DNA of 64,000 bases, from NCBI GenBank assembly GCA_905250075.1, contig CAJNOP010000043.1, positions 5,792-69,791 on the forward strand. The letters are read 5' to 3'. The translations under genes and the position numbers were made by a program. The notes beneath the pieces were generated by a model, which was not told the origin of the DNA, did no database searches, and saw only the letters and a program-made list of their open reading frames with translations. This document shows, piece after piece, positions 57,208 through 64,000 of this stretch (the first letter of the stretch is position 1; each line of letters opens with the position of its first letter). The DNA is from Rotaria sp. Silwood1. Taxonomy: Eukaryota > Rotifera > Eurotatoria > Philodinida > Philodinidae.

Positions 57208-57389
57208 TTTATTACTTTTATAACATCTAGAATATATTAAACACAATCTGTAAGTTCCATTTCGGTGAGCTTTGTCATGTTGAAAAAAAAAGATATATAT
57301 AATCAATAAACAAATACTATACAATATAAACTATACATTATAAAAGAAATAATCATAAATTTATCGTGTTTCCTTCTTTGATTGTTTTA

Positions 57390-59582
57390 TTAGAGTGTTT
57401 CTTTCATTGATCTTGGACTATGATTATCCCATTCTTGATTGACTACTGTTAACCAAGGTGTTGCATTTATTGGTAATGTTTGTTCAATACCTTGAAAAGT
57501 TTTGCAATCTGGATCATGACATTTTTGTCGGTATGTTCCTTTACGCATATCAACAACGAAACTAATATATAATAAATTGAAATTTTTTATAAGTTCAATT
57601 AACAAAAAGAAAAGCTTCATTTACTAGATATTATTATTTTTATGATGACGTTGAATTCGTTCACAATACTTATAATCACCTACATACATAAAACCAATTT
57701 CCCATCGAAAATCATTTTGAACTTCTTTTGCTTTGTATAAACGACTTATACGAATACCATTACCATCATCTTTTTTATCTCGTGCTATATTCATCATAAA
57801 ATTAACAAGTTCAGGATAATCTAATGACATTTTTTGTAGATCTTCTGATACATATGATGATTGATGAGAACGTGAACTAATAGATTTTCCACTAGCGGTA
57901 TTCACATCATCAACATGAATAAAACGTCGAATAGGTCTAAAAGTAAATTATTTTATAAAACAAGATCTAGAAGAAGTATTGACGTATAGAAGTAAATATG
58001 TGGACCTATTCCTCTCATAGGCGTTGATGATGTACAATCAAAGTCCTTTTGTGTCAATATCATCTTATTTTAACATACGAATTACTTCTTTATTGTATAT
58101 CTGGAGGGTTAAGTAAAAGGTTTATAAAGAAAAACGTCCTAAAATAGACAAACTTCCTGTGATTAGTAATAGCAGTTATATCGTATATCACATTTTAATC
58201 TTGCAAGGATTTTGCTAATATCTTTATTATAGACAAGAAAAATGTATTCTATTTACTTATTGAAATAAACTAATGAAGCCATAAATGTTTGACGTTCAGC
58301 TTCTTCATTTGATTCAGTTGATAAATATTGATGAGAACGTGGTGCCGATGGTTTCCATTCATTTTCAGGTGCAACAGTAAAACATTCTTGTTTATCAAAT
58401 TTACTTGAACGTAGTAATCGAAATGCACGATTTTTTGTATAAACACCTAAGAAACCAAAACATTTTATTTTTTCTATAATTATATAAAATTTAAATGTAA
58501 TATTACTCATATCACAAAACCATGTTAATCCAGTACTATCACTTTTTTTTACAATAAATTCAATAATATCTTTAAAACGAAGTTGTGAATAATCATCAAT
58601 ACATTTACATTGTTCAAATCGACATAAATATGGTTCAATTGTAAGAAGAAGATTTTTAGCAAAAACTGATGAATCTGAATATGATTGTGTTTGTTGACTT
58701 TGACATGATGAAATACTATGAACTGCTGAACATTGATGATTGATTAAACAACCGTGAATATCTTCTAAGATTAGATTGACAAATTTACCAACAGCAAGAT
58801 TATCTAAGAATGGATCTTTTGTTTGAAAAATTAAATGACGACTAAATTTTGTTGAAGATCTATAATATACATAAATTTTTTCTTTGATTAACATTCTAGA
58901 TTATTTATTACTTACGTTGAATCAAGAATAAGTACATCTTTCATTGAATAATTCAAATCATCACTCCGTTTTCGCATGAAATTGAGTACGAACTGTAAAG
59001 AGCTTATATGTCATTTTTCTATTAGTAATATATGTAACGAATGATATATATATATTCACACCTGGATGAAATTAGTTGTTAATTTTGGCCCACCAATATT
59101 CGGATTAGCAGCAATATCATACTCAAGATCAAAATAAAGTTTGGATGGTTTTTCTAGAAAACGAAATTATATTTACAATCATTAGTCTAGATTTTTTTTT
59201 ACTATCGATAATAATTTCGTACGTATGACGTTGATTAGTCGGTAATTGACTAAATCATTAATTCAAATAATCATAATGAAAATAAAATAACACTTACTAG
59301 TATTCATGAATAAAAACATCAATATCTGCAACTTGATATCGTCGTCGTCCATCCGGTTGTGATTCAAAACTGAATAAATATAAAATTTCACCCTAACAAA
59401 AATCAAAATAAAATAACATCAAATAAACATTTTTAATTTCTATTTCCTGTATAAATATTATTTTCATTTTTTTGTCGTTCATTAATAAATTCAAGTGCTT
59501 CAGCTTGAGTCCAAAATGTCCTTGTTGCTTGTGCCATTTTTATTAATGACGGACGATTATAATTCGGACGTTTTTTTGTCAT
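57390..59582 (-). CDS. PRIMPOL: PrimPol, DNA-directed primase/polymerase
   Basis: Nine exons: 59582-59448, 59392-59298, 59249-59203, 59153-59062, 58992-58916, 58859-58507, 58446-58257, 57936-57625, 57561-57390; 490 residues. Motif I is LYFDLEY (D101, E103), motif II FSRHLIF (S155, H157), motif III CDMSVYT (D265). The zinc motif C421-x6-H428...C448-x4-C453 matches human spacing. PrimPol reprimes DNA synthesis past lesions in nucleus and mitochondria. The C-terminal acidic RPA-binding tail of vertebrates is absent; the protein ends 40 residues after the last zinc cysteine. The first intron (59447-59393) is odd: phase and pattern demand a donor at 59447, but it reads GGAAAT instead of GTAAAT; unspliced, the frame meets a stop at 59433. 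All other introns are GT/AG. An extra upstream exon is possible, since an acceptor-like TTTAATAG precedes the frame near 59615. Confidence 0.9.
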
Positions 59583-60399
59583 ACTATCATCAATATTAGC
59601 AAGTGGTAAACGTCTTCTATTAAACAAAAAAAAAAGGCAATAAAATACAATCGAACGATGAATTTTGTCTCTAAATCTTGCTTTGTCGGATTGTAAAATG
59701 TATTTGTTTCCATATTTAGCATAGAAAAAGACAAAGACTAAAACAAAATCTGCAAGTATAACTATACCCATATCAATAAATTATGTTTGAATGTCTTTTT
59801 TTTTTTCTTTTTAATGTATATACAAATGGCATAATTCACAGCTCACTCTTTTACAGCATAGCAGGAAAAAAAAGAAGATAAAGAAAAAAAAATTCGCCAC
59901 ACAGACATATATAATAAACATCAAACATCAAAGAACACGCATATATAAAGAAAAAAGATGTTATATTATTTATTTTAGTGTAATCATGCTTTTTTTAATG
60001 TTTTCTGATTTTGGCGTGTGGGGTTGAAATGAGAGAATAAACAAAGAAAAAAAACAGAAGAAGAAGAAAATCTATCTCTATGATACAGAGCACTGTTTAA
60101 GTAATATATGTATATAATATAATAATCATAATCATAATCATAATAGAGAAAGAGAGCAAAATGAAAAAGAAAAAACAACTGTAGTGAGACAACAGCAACA
60201 AAAAAAAAGGTGTGTGAAACTTGTGTATGATTTGTTTCAATCTCAAAGAGAAAAAAAAAGGGAACAAAACAAAACACGCATAGAAAAGAGAACGAATCAA
60301 ACAACCGAAAAAAAAATTATTGATTTCTTCCTAAATCATCTTTATCTCTCTTGTACAATTAAATAGAAAATCAAACAAGAAAAAAAAAATAATAATGTT
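59583..60399. other. Spacer between PrimPol and SPSB
   Basis: AT-rich with long A runs and a short AATCAT microsatellite near 60120-60144. The PrimPol promoter and perhaps its first exon should be here. The minus frame that continues upstream from 59582 to 59771 is hydrophobic and unlike PrimPol. Confidence 0.35.
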
Positions 60400-63300
60400 C
60401 TATTGATAGACCAGATAATTACGTAATGAAGTAGGTAATGTCAAATAATTAATTAAATGTAGATTCGTTCGACCTAATCTTTTACGTATAACACGTCGAC
60501 ATGAATCCATTAATTGAAGTGGTTCAGCTAGAATAAAAGATTTTCGATTTTTTGAAATAGAATTTTTCTATTATTCACTTACGTTCTAATCCATTAATAT
60601 AACGCATTGTTATTTCACAATGTCCCCATACTGATGAAACCATTGGATAAAGTGCACCCTTATCTTTAAGGTCATTAAATGCTACACCTAAATATTGTCC
60701 ATCAACAATATAAGCTAATGTTCCTTCTTCAAGATCGAGAACAACAAAAAATTTATCGGGTACTACAAAACATTCATCAGATTTCGATGGATATGATATA
60801 CCATTATTGTTAATAGCATCAGCTGGATCAGTTAATGTCGATGTTGTAGTTGTCGGAGATAACAGAGAACTAGATGATGTTACTGTTGATGATGGATACT
60901 GTGTTGAAGCATAAACACTATTCACACCTTTATGATAAAGTTTATTTCGACCTAAATCCCATCCCCATGATTCTTGATTCATTCCAACAAGTGCTTGATA
61001 ACCTGGACAATGAAGTGGTGCTTTTACTGTTCCAACACCTACTACAGCATGTGTACCACGTTGTCTTGTATTCCTAAATAAGTATATATACATAGATAAG
61101 TAAAATAATTTGTTCGGAACGTGTCCTTGAAAAATTAAAACATGTTTGTTTCACGATAATGAATTTTATTATAGTTGAATTTAAATTCTTCTACAGAATC
61201 TCAAAAATAATGATAAGATGAAAATTTATGTTTCGACATTTGGAATCATATGTAGAAAATCATTTTTTTTTCAAGTACGATCTTGTTGGAAATTGCGCTA
61301 TAGATGCGACTCATGCCGTAGAATTTTCGGATGGACAAGTACACGGTTACCCTATATTGCAGATCTCTACTGTGATGTTATTTCTGCTATTTATCACTTT
61401 TAGAGTCTTTAAATTAGGATAGCATTACGTGAGAGTCAATCTCAACGTGTTTTGATGCGTAAAAATGTGCGCTTTTACTAATGAAAAAAAAAAAAATTTT
61501 TGTCTTTGTGAAAGCAAGTTTGTGAATATCATTGTCTTCGAACGCCGGTTTTTCATTTGAAAGCATAAGAAGCCCATATTTTAACCGATTATTTTCTCGA
61601 TTGTGTCTGACTAGATACATGTTCTAAGGGTAGAATACGGTAAATGTAAGAAAACTTATCGCACGAGAAAGCCGATTCAACTGTCGAACGTCATTCGACA
61701 TCGCATTAAGACTATCAGCATATCTCGATGAGGCTAAGAAAAGTTTAGACCCATTCGCGACATGTGCCCTACTATTGAAGAGTTATGGACATTTCAATGA
61801 AATACCTATTGGAGACAAGGCATTTTCGAAAAATCCAAAACAAAGAGGTTTAGGCTGAAATGATGTCTATATGTACATTTGATAGTCGTAAGATAGTCCT
61901 GAGAATTTCAACGAAAATGAACGAGTCTTTCTTGAGATACTCAATATCTATGAATACAGCAATCGAATCTACTTGGAAATAAAATATCTTGACAAAGATA
62001 TATTCGTTTTCGTTGAAATTTTCAGCACTATCAAACGTACCTCTAAAACATAATTTAGTCCAGAAACTTTTTGTTTTGGATATTTCCAAAATGCTTTGTC
62101 CTTAGTAAAAGTCTCATCAAAACGATCATTACCCTTTGATAGACGATCATAAGTGCGCATCATTTTAAGCTGTTCCTAGTCGCACAGTATGAAAAAAAAG
62201 CTTACCCTGTACATCTATATTTTCGGATTTACTTGTCTATGTTAAAAGAACTTATTTAAAAACATAACTCTTGTCAAGAATCAAAGTCCAATGAAAGGTC
62301 AGTATGCCTTGTTTAGACTCCATCGAGTCCAAAACTTTTGGATCCAGATCCGACCAACTATAGTCCTAATTTGCCGTAAATAACTGATATATAAAAGTTC
62401 TATTACCATTCGATTTCCCATACATGAATGCCACTAGTAAAGCCTTTTTTACAACGAACAGCATCTGTACTTTGTGCTACAGGCTAAAAAGACAAAAAAA
62501 TAAAATAAAAAATAAAATTTTCCGAAGATAAAATTATGTTTATTTACATGTCGATGAAAAGTACATGGATCATTATGTTTAACAAATATATTCATTGAAC
62601 GATCATCATGATTCCATCCATATTCAATTTGTTTTTCACGTGATACAGGTGGTCGATCAAGAAGTATATCAAGTCGAACAGGAAAATATTTACTTGGATC
62701 TAATGATGGATGATTTGTAATATTTGAATAATGATATTGACATATTGTCAAATTTAAATCATTATTATTATTGTTATTATTATTATATGAATTCGTTGAT
62801 GAATAAGTTGTTGATAATGTTGAATTATTTGTTTGATGATGTTGACGTGGTAATGGATTAAATGAAAGTAATGGAAGATTTGATGTTGTAAGTTCTTCAT
62901 TTGTTTGAGATGTTGTACCTGATATAACTGAACGTAAATTAACTATTTTACCATTTCGAAGACCCATCGATGATAATGATGTTGATAATAAATCTTGTTG
63001 TTTTGATATTCGTGAACGACGATTTGTTGTTGTTGTTGTTATCTGATTATTACTTGTTAATGATGCTCGTCGTAAACGTGATCGTAATGGATAATTTTTT
63101 GTTATAGAAATTGAATTTGAAGAAGTAGGAAGAATTAAATTCGAAGTTGATTCACAAGATAAATTAGATAATGGTTTTTTCTTATTCGTTAAACGTCGAC
63201 TACGACGTAAAGTTATTGTATTTGTTGATGGATCGTTTAAATCCACACGCTATAAACAGAAACATAAACAATATATATATATATATATAATATTTTCTTT

Positions 63301-63455
63301 TTTGTCTTTTTAATTTTAATTACTTTCGTTAATTTTTTTCGTTTTGAATGTAGTGGTTTTTGTTTACTGTTCGTTGCTATCGTCTTAGATTTCTTTGTAC
63401 TATTATTTAATTCGTGTCGAATTCCAGTTGATTTTGTTTTACGGGATAACACCAT
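60400..63455 (-). CDS. SPRY domain-containing SOCS box protein (SPSB1/4, gustavus family)
   Basis: Five exons: 63455-63324, 63249-62548, 62483-62407, 61073-60583, 60527-60400; 509 residues, against about 263-273 in vertebrate SPSB1/2/4. The SPRY domain begins with [16 protein letters not shown] and continues [60 protein letters not shown] and [13 protein letters not shown], all hallmarks of the family. The SOCS box (about 468-509) has [11 protein letters not shown] and [16 protein letters not shown] proteins recruit Elongin B/C and a Cullin-5 ligase; the SPRY pocket binds DINNN-type motifs, for example in Vasa or iNOS. Two oddities: an N-terminal extension of about 240 basic, Ser/Thr/Asn-rich residues, and a Ser/Thr-rich insertion of roughly 45 residues inside SPRY after NKLYH. 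Intron 3 (1333 nt) holds a foldback repeat. Confidence 0.93.
61775..62150. repeat. Diverged foldback repeat in intron 3 of SPSB
   Basis: The left arm contains acaaggcattttcgaaaaat and gagaatttcaacgaaaatga; the complement of the right arm contains acaaagcattttggaaatat and gaaaatttcaacgaaaacga in the same order and spacing. The arms are about 160-180 bp with a loop near 61940-61970. Terminal repeats and target duplications are not clear. A separate repeat edge (ccatcgagtccaaaac...ggatcc) lies at 62318-62350. Confidence 0.5.
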
Positions 63456-64000
63456 TTGGACTGTAATTGATTATAATTAAATTTATTAACGACAATAAGA
63501 TATTGTTGTTTTTGATTTACTGTTATAATTTTATTTAATAAATGAGTATTTAAAGGGTTATATGTGTTCATCGACGATAGAAAATGTATAGTGGAGAATG
63601 TATAGGTAAACTGAACAGATCAACCATCGAGGGTTATACGATAGCAACAACAACAACTAACAAGGGATAATTAATAAAATAAATGAGAATCTACAAGAAA
63701 AAAACTAAATGAGAAAAAAATTATTTTATTAATAGATACTGAAAAAGAAATGTCATTAGTACGTTTAAGGTACAAGTAAATAAACAGCCATATATATATC
63801 AAAAACACAACGACATTATTAGGTAGACAAGACGTAAATGTAGTGCATTTAATCGATCAATCGACATTAGTGAATTAATTACATTGGAGGAAATATACAA
63901 AATATAAGAAATTCATGATTTAATAAAATTAGATTAAAATTAACAATAAAATTTATAAATTCACATATATTTAACTGATAATTTTTCTAATATAGATGTC
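63456..64000. other. Upstream region of SPSB
   Basis: AT-rich; it should contain the SPSB promoter. No gene seen to the right edge. Confidence 0.4.

Noticed and set aside
61969-62163. Minus-strand frame of 64 codons in SPSB intron 3
   Set aside because: It lies within the right arm of the foldback repeat and lacks any conserved pattern.

Overview
The window looks like nuclear DNA of a small invertebrate, most probably a bdelloid rotifer. The DNA is strongly AT-rich, the genes are split by many introns of about 46-80 nt with GT/AG ends, and animal genes (V-ATPase subunit H, mitochondrial Hsp70, a Polycomb RING protein, an SPRY/SOCS-box protein, DMAC2, PrimPol) lie beside genes of foreign appearance (intron-poor M15/VanY-type peptidases and a protein with two fungal-type CBM1 modules). 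That mixture is known from bdelloids. The taxon is inferred; no marker gene here proves it.

Layout. 1-12.5 kb is sparse: the 5' end of an unidentified gene (minus), a membrane protein with a possible papain-like domain (minus, 2.3-3.6 kb), decayed gene traces, and a RING-finger membrane protein (plus, 9.0-9.6 kb). A PCGF gene of Polycomb repressive complex 1 (plus, 13.0-15.3 kb) converges tail to tail on two tandem secreted chitin-binding (CBM14) proteins (minus, 15.5-20.2 kb). A mariner-like relic lies at 22.5 kb. ATP6V1H (13 exons, plus) fills 24.1-28.3 kb; a tRNA-Ala lies at 30.4 kb; HSPA9/mortalin (18 exons, minus) fills 30.8-36.8 kb.

38-48 kb is the accessory region: three intact M15 D-Ala-D-Ala carboxypeptidase-like genes plus one decayed copy, all on the minus strand, with a two-CBM1 secreted protein among them and two non-autonomous DNA transposons between them (a foldback with 9-bp flanking repeats and a piggyBac-like element with TTAA ends). 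48-55 kb is nearly empty apart from one single-pass membrane protein. The last 8 kb carries three minus-strand genes in a row: SPSB (SPRY + SOCS box), PrimPol and DMAC2.

Two themes stand out. First, most introns far above the usual 50-80 nt hold a palindromic (foldback) or dispersed repeat, so intron growth here seems driven by non-autonomous DNA transposons. Second, the M15, CBM1 and CBM14 genes together form a secreted wall-polymer toolkit (peptidoglycan, cellulose, chitin), partly of probable bacterial or fungal origin. Exon structures of ATP6V1H, HSPA9, PCGF, SPSB, PrimPol, DMAC2 and both CBM14 genes were rebuilt by hand; in all of them the exon lengths sum to a whole number of codons. 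The exception to canonical splicing is one PrimPol intron whose donor reads GG.
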